Assembly (NCBI GenBank): GCA_041650375.1
Contig: JBAZLH010000003.1
Coordinates: forward strand, 1 to 64,000
DNA length: 64,000 bases
From: UBA6220 sp041650375
GTDB taxonomy: Bacteria; Patescibacteriota; Minisyncoccia; Minisyncoccales; Minisyncoccaceae
Direction: 5' to 3'
Shown here: in pieces, positions 14,608 through 22,233 of the stretch
Numbering within the stretch: position 1 is the first letter of the stretch
Layout: each line of letters opens with the position of its first letter
Translations under genes and position numbers: made by a program
The notes under the pieces: generated by a model
What the model was told of the DNA's origin: nothing
What the model saw: the letters and a program-made list of their open reading frames with translations, nothing else
The model's database searches: none

Positions 14608-17133
14608 TTATTTAACCACAACGCTGAAATTATTAGGGTTTATTTCTATTGAGTTGCCCGGGGCTATTTTATCGGCTAAGAGAGCCTTGGCAATGGAGTT
14701 TTCTAGATTGTCTTGGATTACGCGCTTCATTTCCCTGGCGCCGAAAACCGGATGGAAGCCCAATTCCACGATTTTGTTTTTCAATTCGTCGGTAATTATA
14801 AATTCAATTTTTTTCTTTTTCAAATTGGCGGCTATTTTATTTAATTGCAATTGCGCGATTTGTTGCAAATCGGATTGGCTTAACGATTTAAACATGACCA
14901 CGCCGTCAAACCTGTTGACCAACTCCGGACGGAAAATATTATTGGCAAAAACATAATCCAGCAAATCTTTTTTGATTTGCTCTTTTTCTTTGTTTTCTTT
15001 AATAGCTTCCAGAATTACTTTATAACCGGCGTTGCTGGTGGCAATAATAATGGTGTTACTGAAATTAACTTTGTTGCCAAGATTATCGTTAACATAACCT
15101 TCATCTAAAATTTGCAAGAAAAGATTTAAAATGTCGGGATAAGCTTTTTCAACTTCATCCAACAACACCAATGAAAAAGGATTTTCCCTGACTGCCGTGG
15201 TCAAGATGCCGTTTTGCGCGTCCGAACCGATTAAGCGTGGAATATCATCCACTCTTTGGAATTCAGACATATCCAAGCGTACCATTTTATCTTCCGACCC
15301 GAAATAAATTTCCGCCAACGCCTTGGCGGTTTCGGTTTTGCCCACGCCCGTTGGCCCAAGAAACAAAAAGCTTCCCATCGGTCCTTTGCCAGTTCGGATA
15401 CCCGACCTGGCGCGCCGCATGGCGGAAGAAATTTCTTCAATGGCTTCGTTTTGGCTGACCACGCGTTTGTGCAGCGCGGCCTCCATATTTAATAAAGCGT
15501 TTTTTTCTTCGCTGTTTACTTTGCCTAAAGGTATTTTTGTTTTTTGCGAAAGAATTTGGTCAATGTGTTCCGGCAAAATCAAAGAGGTTTCGGAATGTTG
15601 CGAGCTGTAAGTGAAAGCGTCTTGCAATAAAGAAACTGCTTTTTGCGGATAAGGAGCGGAAACATATTTGCCAGATAATTCAATAATTTCTTTTATCGCT
15701 TCGTAAGTAATAAATTTTTTGTATTCGTTTTCCAGCACGAAAACCCGATTTTCCAAAATCAGGGTTGTTTCCGCGGCGGAAATTTCCGGAACGTCTATTT
15801 TTTCAAAAAGATTCAGAATGGCCGGCTTGGCTTCAATATATTTATGCAAGCCGTGGGGAGTGGTCAAGCAAATCATTTGTAAGCGAGGGTCGGTTAGATA
15901 AGGCAATAATATTCCGGAAATGTCGGTAATGCCGGCTTTCTTTTCCGCGCCCAGAAAATCGTGCAAGTCATTAATAATTAAAACAATGTTGCCGGCTAAC
16001 AGGGCTTCGTTTAAGCATTTGCTGATAGTGGCTTCGGTTTCTTCAAAAGAAGAAACACTCGCGGACAAAGCCACGATATCCAATTGGAGGAACCTTTTAT
16101 TATTTAAGGCCGGGCCGGCTTGGCTGGATAAGGATTTTTTAATGATCCGGTGGACAATGCTTTTTCTGCCCGAACCGGCTTCGCCGACGAGCAAAACATT
16201 TCTTGGGCCCTTGCGGGATAAGATTTTTTCCGCCAAGTCGGTTTCGGTTTTATGCCCGATTATATCTTCGTATCCCCTTGCTCTTATTTGATTGGTCCAG
16301 TCAAGGCTGAACTTGTCCAAGGTTATGGTATAGCCAAACGCCAAGTCTCCGCCGACAGACCCGGCTTTAATCAGATTCTCGTAACTGCCAAAGGCTTTGC
16401 GGGTCTTTGTTCTTTTGTTAATGGATTCTATCCACCAGGAAACGTTTTCAATGTCTTCCCGGCCCATTTCCAAATCAATTAATATTTTTTTAAAGTTTGG
16501 CTCCACTTCAGACAAAGCGGCAATGATGTCTCCTTCCGTGATTTTATCCCCGTTTCTTTTTACGCAAGTGTTGGCGGCTTCGGAAACGATTTTTCCGAAA
16601 TCGGAAGAGCTGTCCAAAATATTTTTATCAATTATTTCTAACAGTTCTTTTTTAAAAGGAGCGGCCGCGATGGAAAGCCTGGAAAACAGGAAGATTATTT
16701 TGGGATTTTTTTCGTCCAGGAAGCTGGATAATAACTGGGTGGCGGTTGGCGCGGAAAGCTTGGCTTTTTCCGCGAGCCGAAAAGACGCGGATAAATATTT
16801 GGCGGAATTAAAATTAAGCCAATCCGCCAGATTGGCGCTCGGGTCAACAATCGCTTCCGCCAAAGTTTTTTTCAATTGCGGATTTTTTAAATCATTTTCA
16901 AAAAAATCATTCAATGTTTTAAACCACAAATAAAAGATAAAGAAAATAAGGGCTATCCCTTCCAGTAGGGTGGCTATTTTGGCGCTTGCTTCGCCTTGAA
17001 ATATTTTAAACAGTAAAAATAGCCCGATTGCCGCGAAACCGGAAAAACAAATCAGTTCCAAAACAAAAATTGTTTTAAATTCTTTTTCTTTTTTTACGGC
17101 CGCGTATATTTCTGCTTGTTTTAAGTTAAACAT
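14608..17133 (-). CDS. Membrane-anchored ClpC-like AAA+ ATPase
   Basis: An 841-residue Clp/Hsp100-type protein. Two membrane spans (about residues 23-43 and 52-72) precede a Clp-N-like helical region. The first AAA+ domain has an altered Walker A, GEAGSGRKS (about 318), and a degenerate Walker B, LIINDLHDF, with Asn-Asp where Asp-Glu is usual. The second AAA+ domain is canonical: GPTGVGKTE (about 594), VLLDEVEKA, ATSNAG and the arginine finger in FRPELVNRF. I infer a membrane-bound unfoldase powered mainly by the second ring. It overlaps the next upstream gene by 8 nt. A ClpP partner is not in the window. Confidence 0.85.
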   Translation of the reverse strand: MFNLKQAEIYAAVKKEKEFKTIFVLELICFSGFAAIGLFLLFKIFQGEASAKIATLLEGIALIFFIFYLWFKTLNDFFENDLKNPQLKKTLAEAIVDPSANLADWLNFNSAKYLSASFRLAEKAKLSAPTATQLLSSFLDEKNPKIIFLFSRLSIAAAPFKKELLEIIDKNILDSSSDFGKIVSEAANTCVKRNGDKITEGDIIAALSEVEPNFKKILIDLEMGREDIENVSWWIESINKRTKTRKAFGSYENLIKAGSVGGDLAFGYTITLDKFSLDWTNQIRARGYEDIIGHKTETDLAEKILSRKGPRNVLLVGEAGSGRKSIVHRIIKKSLSSQAGPALNNKRFLQLDIVALSASVSSFEETEATISKCLNEALLAGNIVLIINDLHDFLGAEKKAGITDISGILLPYLTDPRLQMICLTTPHGLHKYIEAKPAILNLFEKIDVPEISAAETTLILENRVFVLENEYKKFITYEAIKEIIELSGKYVSAPYPQKAVSLLQDAFTYSSQHSETSLILPEHIDQILSQKTKIPLGKVNSEEKNALLNMEAALHKRVVSQNEAIEEISSAMRRARSGIRTGKGPMGSFLFLGPTGVGKTETAKALAEIYFGSEDKMVRLDMSEFQRVDDIPRLIGSDAQNGILTTAVRENPFSLVLLDEVEKAYPDILNLFLQILDEGYVNDNLGNKVNFSNTIIIATSNAGYKVILEAIKENKEKEQIKKDLLDYVFANNIFRPELVNRFDGVVMFKSLSQSDLQQIAQLQLNKIAANLKKKKIEFIITDELKNKIVELGFHPVFGAREMKRVIQDNLENSIAKALLADKIAPGNSIEINPNNFSVVVK

Positions 17134-17515
17134 AATTAAAAATTAATCTTATTCCGCAAACAATTCCGGCAATGGTTAAAATCGGCAAAAATATCCAAAT
17201 TAAAAAAACCGCGCCGCCGATAATAATTACAGCCATCTCAAAAACCAGGAAAATAACCAAGAAAAAAGCTCTGACAACAAACCCGATTATAATCGCAATC
17301 AGGTTTTCACCCAAAACTCGGAAATAAACAGCCGGGTCAAATCCCCGCCCGAAGTTTTCAGTTTGCCTTTTCCACGGGGAGAAAAGGGAGAAGAGCATTT
17401 CTTTGGCGGAAAAGAAATAAGCGCCGAACGCCAAAAAGTTTTTAATGGTGCTTAAAATCTGTTTGGTTTTTTTGAGATAATGCCAAAGAAGGTATTTTAC
17501 CGGAGTGCTTGTCAT
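17126..17515 (-). CDS. Small membrane protein upstream of the Clp-like ATPase
   Basis: A 129-residue protein with a basic N-terminal half (KKTKQ, SPWKRQTENFGRGFD). Two strong hydrophobic spans follow at about residues 72-95 and 98-122. Its end overlaps the start of the ATPase gene by 8 nt, so the two are probably co-translated and may form a membrane complex. No family recognised. Confidence 0.75.
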   Translation of the reverse strand: MTSTPVKYLLWHYLKKTKQILSTIKNFLAFGAYFFSAKEMLFSLFSPWKRQTENFGRGFDPAVYFRVLGENLIAIIIGFVVRAFFLVIFLVFEMAVIIIGGAVFLIWIFLPILTIAGIVCGIRLIFNYV

Positions 17516-17525
17516 TTAATTTAAA

Positions 17526-17831
17526 TTAAGCGTTTCTTTTTAAGATAATTTGGTACAAACCCTCCAAAAAGTCTCCGCCGGCGTAACCGATTATAAAAGC
17601 GATAGCCGGGGAAATAGAGGACAATCCAACGATATTAATCGCGGATTGTTTGACGGCAATCGCGGACAATAATCCAACGATTCCGGACAAGAAAGACATT
17701 AGAAAAAAGTAAGGAACGTTAAAAGAAGGATTTTTATAGGAATACGAACTTTCTTTTTTAAGGAAGCCCACCAATCCCCGGATGGCTCCGCCGCCGAATC
17801 CGGCGATGATTATTGAAAGAAAAAATTCCAT
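17526..17831 (-). CDS. Small three-span membrane protein
   Basis: A 101-residue protein with spans near residues 3-24 (glycine-rich AGFGGGAIRGLVGFL), 41-60 and 70-90. It lies 10 nt upstream of the next membrane protein and is probably first in a three-gene operon ending in the Clp-like ATPase. Function unknown. Confidence 0.7.
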   Translation of the reverse strand: MEFFLSIIIAGFGGGAIRGLVGFLKKESSYSYKNPSFNVPYFFLMSFLSGIVGLLSAIAVKQSAINIVGLSSISPAIAFIIGYAGGDFLEGLYQIILKRNA

Positions 17832-17900
17832 TTTAGTAAGTTATTTATTGTTTTCTTAAATTATAATATTTAAAACAAAAAGTGTCTATACGCTTTCGGC

Positions 17901-17928
17901 TTGACAATAATTTCACCACGATTATAAT
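17901..17928 (+). promoter_or_regulatory. Promoter of the acidic protein gene
   Basis: TTGACA (17901-17906), a 16-nt spacer, then TATAAT (17923-17928). It gives a long leader of about 140 nt with AT-rich inverted repeats (AAATAAATT...AATTTATTT). Confidence 0.7.
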
Positions 17929-18077
17929 GATAACAAATTGAATAGAAAAGGTCGAAACCATTAATTTAAATAAATTCATTTTTTAAAAAAATAACAAATT
18001 TATTTGATTGGGCGATAAACAATAAAACCGCTTAATCAAAAAGCTTTTAATAATATTTTAAATCTTAAAATACTATC

Positions 18078-18344
18078 ATGATAAACAACGAAGAAACAAT
18101 CAACGAAGAATTATTAACAACCGAATCGGAAATTGAAGCAAAAGCCGGGCTTGTCTGCGCCAATTACAGCAGCGAAGACGATTTTGACTCATACGACAAC
18201 GACGACAGCGAAGACGATTTTGAAACCGACGCTGACGACGAAGACGAAGATGACGACGATTTGGACGAAGATGATTTTGACGATGACGAAGACGAAGATG
18301 ACGACGATAACGTTGATGACGACGACACTGAAAATAATTTTTAA
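18078..18344 (+). CDS. Highly acidic low-complexity protein
   Basis: An 88-residue protein. After residue 50 nearly every residue is Asp or Glu, with scattered Phe, Leu, Thr and Asn. One Cys lies at about residue 31. It has no signal peptide or span. Such tails bind basic proteins or compete with nucleic acids; the RNA polymerase delta tail is one comparison, though the RpoE/HARE domain is absent. A near-consensus promoter and a following hairpin support a real gene. Function unknown. Confidence 0.6.
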   Translation: MINNEETINEELLTTESEIEAKAGLVCANYSSEDDFDSYDNDDSEDDFETDADDEDEDDDDLDEDDFDDDEDEDDDDNVDDDDTENNF

Positions 18345-18350
18345 ATTAAG

Positions 18351-18368
18351 CCCCGTAAAATTACGGGG
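18351..18368 (+). terminator. Hairpin after the acidic protein gene
   Basis: CCCCGTAA pairs with TTACGGGG. The following tract (TTCATTTTG) is weak, so termination may be partial. Confidence 0.55.
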
Positions 18369-18409
18369 TTCATTTTGCCGGATATTCGGCAAGAAATAAA
18401 TACATCTTT

Positions 18410-19147
18410 ATGGAAAATTCAACAGAAAACACACCTATGAGCGCTCCCAAAGCCAAGAAGCCGGTTAATGTTTGGATGATTGCCACGATAGTGCTGTTAA
18501 TAGTTTCTATCGGCCTTGGTTATATGAATTTTGCGGGCGTAAAAATTCCCGGCGTTTCCGCCGGAGCAATCAGTTCCGCCACCGCAGCCAATTTAGCTTT
18601 GGAATACATTAAAACAACTTATGACCAAACAATAACTTTAAATAAAGTTTATGAAGGCCAAACTTGTTTTTATAAAATCGGCTTAAACTATAACGGCCAA
18701 GTTGTTTCATCTTACGTGTCCACGGACGGGAAAAGCCTTTTCCCGGCAGATCCGGTTGATATAAGCAAAAAGAAAGTTGTCGGAAATTTTGAAACAACAA
18801 ACGAAGCGGCAATTTGCCAAGAAAACGGCAAACCGATTGTTTATTTCTTCGGTACCGCCACTTGCCCGCATTGCCAATGGGAGAAACCGGTTATAAACGC
18901 GGTTGCCCAGCAATTTGGAAGCGAGATTGTTTTTAAAGAAGACATCAGCGTGGATAACGCTCCTTTTAAGAATCCGGATGTATTCGCGAAATACAGCCCG
19001 ACCGGCGGAGTTCCGGTGGTTGTGCTGGGATGCAAATATTCCCGAGTCGGTTCCGGTGAAACAGACGGCGTTGACGGAGAAAAAGCCAATCTTACAAAAT
19101 TGATTTGTGAATTGACCAATAATCAACCAGCCTCTGTTTGCAAGTAA
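18410..19147 (+). CDS. Membrane-anchored thioredoxin-like protein (CPHC)
   Basis: A 245-residue protein with a short cytoplasmic N-terminus, one membrane span (about residues 22-42, VWMIATIVLLIVSIGLGYM), and an outside-facing thioredoxin fold. The active site is TATCPHCQWEKP, with a CPHC pair as in DsbA-type oxidoreductases. The cis-proline segment is GGVPVVVLGC. A region with paired cysteines (GQTCFYKIG and AAICQEN) lies between. It probably makes or isomerises disulfides in exported proteins such as the Cys-containing pilins in this window. Confidence 0.8.
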   Translation: MENSTENTPMSAPKAKKPVNVWMIATIVLLIVSIGLGYMNFAGVKIPGVSAGAISSATAANLALEYIKTTYDQTITLNKVYEGQTCFYKIGLNYNGQVVSSYVSTDGKSLFPADPVDISKKKVVGNFETTNEAAICQENGKPIVYFFGTATCPHCQWEKPVINAVAQQFGSEIVFKEDISVDNAPFKNPDVFAKYSPTGGVPVVVLGCKYSRVGSGETDGVDGEKANLTKLICELTNNQPASVCK

Positions 19148-19160
19148 GCAAAACAAAAAA

Positions 19161-19193
19161 ACACCCTTCGACTAAGCTCAGGGTGTTTTTTTG
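19161..19193 (+). terminator. Terminator built on a CCCTTCGAC...GCTCAGGG element
   Basis: ACACCCT and AGGGTGT pair, with an A tract before and seven T after, so it works on both strands between convergent genes. The arms contain CCCTTCGACTAAGCTCAGGG (19164-19183), one copy of a short dispersed element also found near 19.7, 45.5, 46.0 and 47.5 kb. Confidence 0.75.
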
Positions 19194-19202
19194 TTGGAAA
19201 AT

Positions 19203-19616
19203 TTATTTTAATTCCACTGTGGCGCCGGCTTCCACGAATTTCTTTTTCAATTCTTCGGCTTCTTCTTTTTTGGCTCCTTCCTTGATTACTTGGGGAGCGG
19301 TGGCGATTGCGTCAACCAAGTCTTTGGCTTCTTTTAAGCCTTTGGCGGTAACGTCTCTTACCACTTTGATTACTTCAATCTTTTTGTCGCCTGCGCCGGT
19401 TAGAACAACGTCAAAAGCTGATTTAGCTTCTTCCGGTTCGCCCGCGGCTGCGGCCGGAGCGGCGGAAGCCACCATCTGGGGAGCGGCTGATACGCCAAAC
19501 TTATTCTCCAAGATTTTTACCAATTCGGATAAGTCCAAGACAGACATTTTTTCTATTTCTTCAACTATCTTTTTGAACTTTTCCGGAACTTCCATTTTTT
19601 CTATTTCTTCTGCCAT
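19203..19616 (-). CDS. rplL: Ribosomal protein bL12 (L7/L12)
   Basis: The stalk protein of the 50S subunit, 137 residues, recruiting translation factors. The N-terminal dimerisation segment contains VLDLSELVKILENKFGVSA. An Ala-rich hinge follows (about residues 50-65), then the factor-binding domain with EKKIEVIKVVR-type sequence (KKIEVIKVVRDVTAKGLKEA). It has about a dozen more residues than typical, mostly at the N-terminus. It follows rplJ in the usual order. Confidence 0.95.
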   Translation of the reverse strand: MAEEIEKMEVPEKFKKIVEEIEKMSVLDLSELVKILENKFGVSAAPQMVASAAPAAAAGEPEEAKSAFDVVLTGAGDKKIEVIKVVRDVTAKGLKEAKDLVDAIATAPQVIKEGAKKEEAEELKKKFVEAGATVELK

Positions 19617-19654
19617 ATTATTTTTTTATTTATTATTTTTATTTATTACTGCGT

Positions 19655-19694
19655 CCGCCGTAGCCCTGAGTTTATCGGAGGGCGAAGGAGGGTT
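19655..19694. repeat. CCCTGAG...CGAAGG-type element between rplJ and rplL
   Basis: The rplJ-rplL spacer contains CCCTGAG followed by CGGAGGGCGAAGGAGGG, a degenerate member of the CCTTCGACAAGCTCAGG repeat family. It puts a foreign-looking GC-rich block inside an otherwise AT-rich operon spacer. Confidence 0.5.
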
Positions 19695-20216
19695 TTAACT
19701 TTTCTTTTTTTCTATCGCCGACAACGCGCAAACAAGGTTTCTTAAATTGCCGTGAAGCGCGCTGACAAAGCCTGATATCGGGGCGTTGATTGTTCCAACC
19801 AACATTGCCAATAACTGTTCTCTGCCGGGTAACTGGGCGAATTTAATGATTTCCGTTGGTCCGTAAAAATTTTCACCCACCAATCCCCCAACCAATCTCG
19901 CTTTTTTATTGGTTTTGGTAAATTGGTAAATTATTTTACTTGGCGCAACTTCGTCTTCGTATCCAAATACCAATGCGATTTCTCCTTCCAACTTACTTAC
20001 ATCCGCTTCAATTTTTTGGTTTTTAAGCGCGATTCCCAATAAGCTTTTTTTCGCTATTTTCATTTCGCTCCCTTCGCTTTTAAGCTTGTTCCTCACTTCC
20101 GTAAGGTCTTTGACATTGATGCCCTTGAAATCCATAAATACGATTGATTTCTGTTTGGCCAACTTTTCTTCAATGTCTTTGACAACACTTTCCTTTTTTT
20201 GTTTTGTTAAAGGCAT
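19695..20216 (-). CDS. rplJ: Ribosomal protein uL10
   Basis: The stalk base protein, 173 residues, which anchors L12 dimers to 23S rRNA. It shows IVFMDFKGINVKDLTEVRNK, the rRNA-binding N-terminal domain, and a short C-terminal helix that would bind L12. A terminator-like hairpin lies directly before the start codon. rplK and rplA are not adjacent in this window. Confidence 0.95.
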   Translation of the reverse strand: MPLTKQKKESVVKDIEEKLAKQKSIVFMDFKGINVKDLTEVRNKLKSEGSEMKIAKKSLLGIALKNQKIEADVSKLEGEIALVFGYEDEVAPSKIIYQFTKTNKKARLVGGLVGENFYGPTEIIKFAQLPGREQLLAMLVGTINAPISGFVSALHGNLRNLVCALSAIEKKKS

Positions 20217-20226
20217 ATTAATAAAA

Positions 20227-20250
20227 AAATCCGTGGTTGCCCACAGATTT
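20227..20250 (-). terminator. Hairpin with U-tract just upstream of rplJ
   Basis: AAATCTGTGG pairs with CCACGGATTT (loop GCAA), followed by seven T on the minus strand, only about 10 nt before the rplJ ATG. It either ends the upstream membrane-protein transcript or acts as an attenuator in the rplJL leader. Confidence 0.65.
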
Positions 20251-20278
20251 CGGTTAATTAGGAAAAAATAATCAAAAT

Positions 20279-20938
20279 TTAATTATTTTCATCCTCGGCA
20301 GGTCTTATTTGTTCGCCTGCTGTCTGTGGATTATTTATGTTCTGATTATTGCCCAATTCATTGAATTTGTCAACATCCCAACGCGGGTCTGTTTCTAGTT
20401 TGTCGTGGGTGGGAAAAATCGGGTCTTCTCGTTTCGGTTCCGGGTCAAAGAATAAAGCAGCCAAAATAATCACCAAAAAACAAAGCCCGAAAGTTACGAT
20501 TAAATTAGCAAGCAAGTCGTTTCTGTAATTTAAGGCAATGAGGGTGTTTAACCAATCCCAAAGCTCAATCGCGATTACGGGCAGAGCTGACGCGTAAATA
20601 AAAAACCGCCAATCTCGCCAGCGGTTCAGGGCAAAAAGCCGTTGGTCCGTGGCTTGTTTGACAATATAAGCGGCAGCCAATAACGCGGTTGCGAGTATGG
20701 AAAATTGCAATAGCCAGATAAGAGTATTAATTATATCTCCCGCGGAAATTCCGCCAATGTCTCCGAACGAAATAGACAGCTCTTGGTTAACTGCGGTTTC
20801 GGGAACATTGTCTTTAACAAAAGCCGGCGCGATTGCTACGCACAAAATCGCCGAGAGCAAACAAAGGATAATAACCAACAACAGGTTGTTTTTAAAAATT
20901 ACAAATCCTCGATTCAGTTTTTCTGAAATGGATAACAT
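20279..20938 (-). CDS. Multi-span membrane protein
   Basis: A 219-residue protein with about four to five hydrophobic spans (near residues 18-40, 70-92, 108-122, 142-165). The hydrophilic C-terminal tail of about 50 residues is rich in Asp, Asn and Pro. The N-terminus ISEKLNRGFVIFKNN resembles glycerophosphodiester-type or DUF-like membrane proteins, but I cannot assign it. A TTGCTT-N17-TATAAT promoter places the ATG 8 nt after the -10 box. Confidence 0.7.
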   Translation of the reverse strand: MLSISEKLNRGFVIFKNNLLLVIILCLLSAILCVAIAPAFVKDNVPETAVNQELSISFGDIGGISAGDIINTLIWLLQFSILATALLAAAYIVKQATDQRLFALNRWRDWRFFIYASALPVIAIELWDWLNTLIALNYRNDLLANLIVTFGLCFLVIILAALFFDPEPKREDPIFPTHDKLETDPRWDVDKFNELGNNQNINNPQTAGEQIRPAEDENN

Positions 20939-20946
20939 ATAAAAAC

Positions 20947-20975
20947 ATTATATCCGCCAATTTTTAAAAAAGCAA
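20947..20975 (-). promoter_or_regulatory. Promoter of the 20.3-kb membrane protein gene
   Basis: TTGCTT (20970-20975), a 17-nt spacer, then TATAAT (20947-20952). About 38 bp here are nearly identical to the promoter at 32937-32965. Confidence 0.7.
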
Positions 20976-20981
20976 CGCGAA

Positions 20982-21010
20982 TTGACAGATTAATATATTT
21001 ATGCTATAAA
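20982..21010 (+). promoter_or_regulatory. Promoter of the 54-residue protein gene
   Basis: TTGACA (20982-20987), a 17-nt spacer, then TATAAA (21005-21010). The ATG is 11 nt later. Confidence 0.75.
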
Positions 21011-21021
21011 TAAGACATAAT

Positions 21022-21186
21022 ATGATCCTTAAATCAGCGCAGCGCCGCAATAATATTTTTGAATCGCTTACTAAGGGAGTGCCGGTTGATACCCGGAAAA
21101 CCAAAGCGCAGCAACGTGAATTGAACAGAAAGATTGCCGATCGTGGCAATCTTTCCCAAAAGGGGTTTAATGAATTATACGGTTAA
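21022..21186 (+). CDS. Small basic 54-residue protein
   Basis: The ORF starts MILKSAQRRNNIFESLTKGV and ends FNELYG. It is rich in Arg, Lys, Gln and Asn with no hydrophobic span, and looks like a soluble, mostly helical nucleic-acid-binding peptide. A near-consensus promoter with almost no leader supports expression. It is divergent from the membrane protein gene. Its 3' end lies about 50 nt from the terminator of the large RNA on the other strand. No family recognised. Confidence 0.55.
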   Translation: MILKSAQRRNNIFESLTKGVPVDTRKTKAQQRELNRKIADRGNLSQKGFNELYG

Positions 21187-21235
21187 AAACCGAATTCAAA
21201 AGCCCTTTTTTATTTACTCTTTTTTATGGGTAAAT

Positions 21236-21261
21236 AAAAGAAAAAACGCTGATTGCGTTTT
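21236..21261 (-). terminator. Terminator of the large RNA
   Basis: AAAACGC pairs with GCGTTTT (loop of 5), followed by TT and a CTTTT run on the minus strand. It begins 10 nt after the closing helix. Confidence 0.75.
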
Positions 21262-22002
21262 GCGAATTTAGAACAGATAAGAGAATTGCGCCTTGTTAAA
21301 GGGTTTGCGTGCCCTTGTTGTATGCCTGATTGAGGCTATACATAAGGGTCTGGTGCCTTTCCCTCTTGCTCTTGTTTAGCGCTAAGCGCTTAATTAAGAG
21401 TCTTTTTGGCCGGCGTGTAAGCTGCCATAGAAGTAAAGGGAATTGATTCCCTGCCTTTGATTTCCGGCGCCGGAAATTTCCGGCGAATTCCTAGTAGTAG
21501 GTTTTCATCGAAAGTTCCCTTTTTTTTGGGAGTATTTTCATGAGGGGGCGCTGGGGTGCGGCGGGATAAAGCTCGCCAATGCCGGGGCGTTAATACCCGG
21601 GCTGTAGCAGAGACGGGCGGTTGCAATTTCGGGCGGTTTTTCAAGCGCGTGTTTGCAAGCCCGCATAAAGTTTCCTATTCGCTCCCCTGGCCTGACTGGT
21701 CCTGGTCATCGGGTACGGTAGTATATAAGGGTTACGTGGTTGCGTGGCTCATTTTTCATTTTATTTCAATGCCTCCGCTCAACTGCACGTTTGAAACAGT
21801 TAGAATTGATTACAGTCAATTTGACCACCCTGCCCTTGTCCTTTGGTCGCAGACAACGACATATGGGTAAACTTCCGAAAGCTGTACCCCAGAATTTAGG
21901 AAAATCCATGGCTTCTGGTAGCCTGTTTAAAAGGCAATTATTCGCCCTTAAAACAGGCCATCAGAACTTCTCTTATCTGTTATATTTGATTGTTTAGAAC
22001 TA
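21238..22002 (-). ncRNA. Candidate large structured RNA (~760 nt)
   Basis: A minus-strand transcript is defined by a consensus promoter (22009-22036) and an intrinsic terminator (21236-21261; AAAACGC/GCGTTTT then a U-rich run). Its ends are joined by a perfect 14-bp helix: TTCTCTTATCTGTT (21968-21981 on the plus strand) with AACAGATAAGAGAA (21272-21285). Inside are many hairpins. Examples are a nearly 15-bp GCCTGTTT...AAACAGGC stem enclosed by TTCTG/CAGAA, GGGTA/TACCC capped by CTTTCGGAAG, GTATAGCCT/AGGCATAC, CCTACTACTAGG and GGGAATCAATTCCC. The interior is visibly richer in G+C than its flanks. No long plausible ORF exists on either strand. I find no RNase P, tmRNA, SRP or group II domain V signature. 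Confidence 0.65.
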
Positions 22003-22008
22003 ATTATT

Positions 22009-22036
22009 ATTATAATTATTTATTGATTTTTGTCAA
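22009..22036 (-). promoter_or_regulatory. Promoter of the large RNA
   Basis: TTGACA (22031-22036), a 16-nt spacer, then TATAAT (22009-22014). Both boxes match consensus exactly, as expected for a highly expressed stable RNA. Confidence 0.75.
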
Positions 22037-22169
22037 TATGGGGCAATGGGGATAGTTTTATGGGCAAAAAATAAGAGAATCATATCCCCTGTGGACAAAG
22101 ATGTATTGTTTTTTGAATGGGGGTGGTAAAATATATTTAAAGGTCGTTAAAAATAATTTTTATACTTCA

Positions 22170-22223
22170 CCCGAGTTAAATAATTTGCCGAAAGCAAATT
22201 AGGCCAAGGCCTGTTTAACCGGG
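22170..22223 (+). promoter_or_regulatory. Three-way-junction leader of the DUF378 gene
   Basis: The outer stem is CCCG/CGGG continued by GTTAAA/TTTAAC. It encloses two hairpins: AATTTGC/GCAAATT with loop CGAAA, and AGGC/GCCT with loop CAAG. The element fills almost the whole 5' leader, starts just after a TATACT -10 box (22161-22166) and ends 10 nt before the ATG. The compact junction looks like a cis-regulatory RNA. I cannot match it to a known riboswitch class. Confidence 0.6.
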
Positions 22224-22233
22224 TAAAAACAAA

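Noticed and set aside
18133..18399. Threonine/lysine-rich and valine-rich ORFs in other frames of the acidic gene
   Set aside because: They are shadows of the GA-rich acidic coding sequence, and they lack ribosome sites.
21236..22036. Large structured region as a transposon or MITE with 14-bp terminal repeats
   Set aside because: No target-site duplication is visible and there is no transposase. Promoter, closing helix and terminator sit exactly as in an RNA gene.
21236..22036. Large RNA as RNase P RNA or tmRNA
   Set aside because: I could not find the conserved RNase P GGAAAGTCC and CAGAA regions, or a tRNA-like end with a tag ORF. A covariance-model search is still needed.
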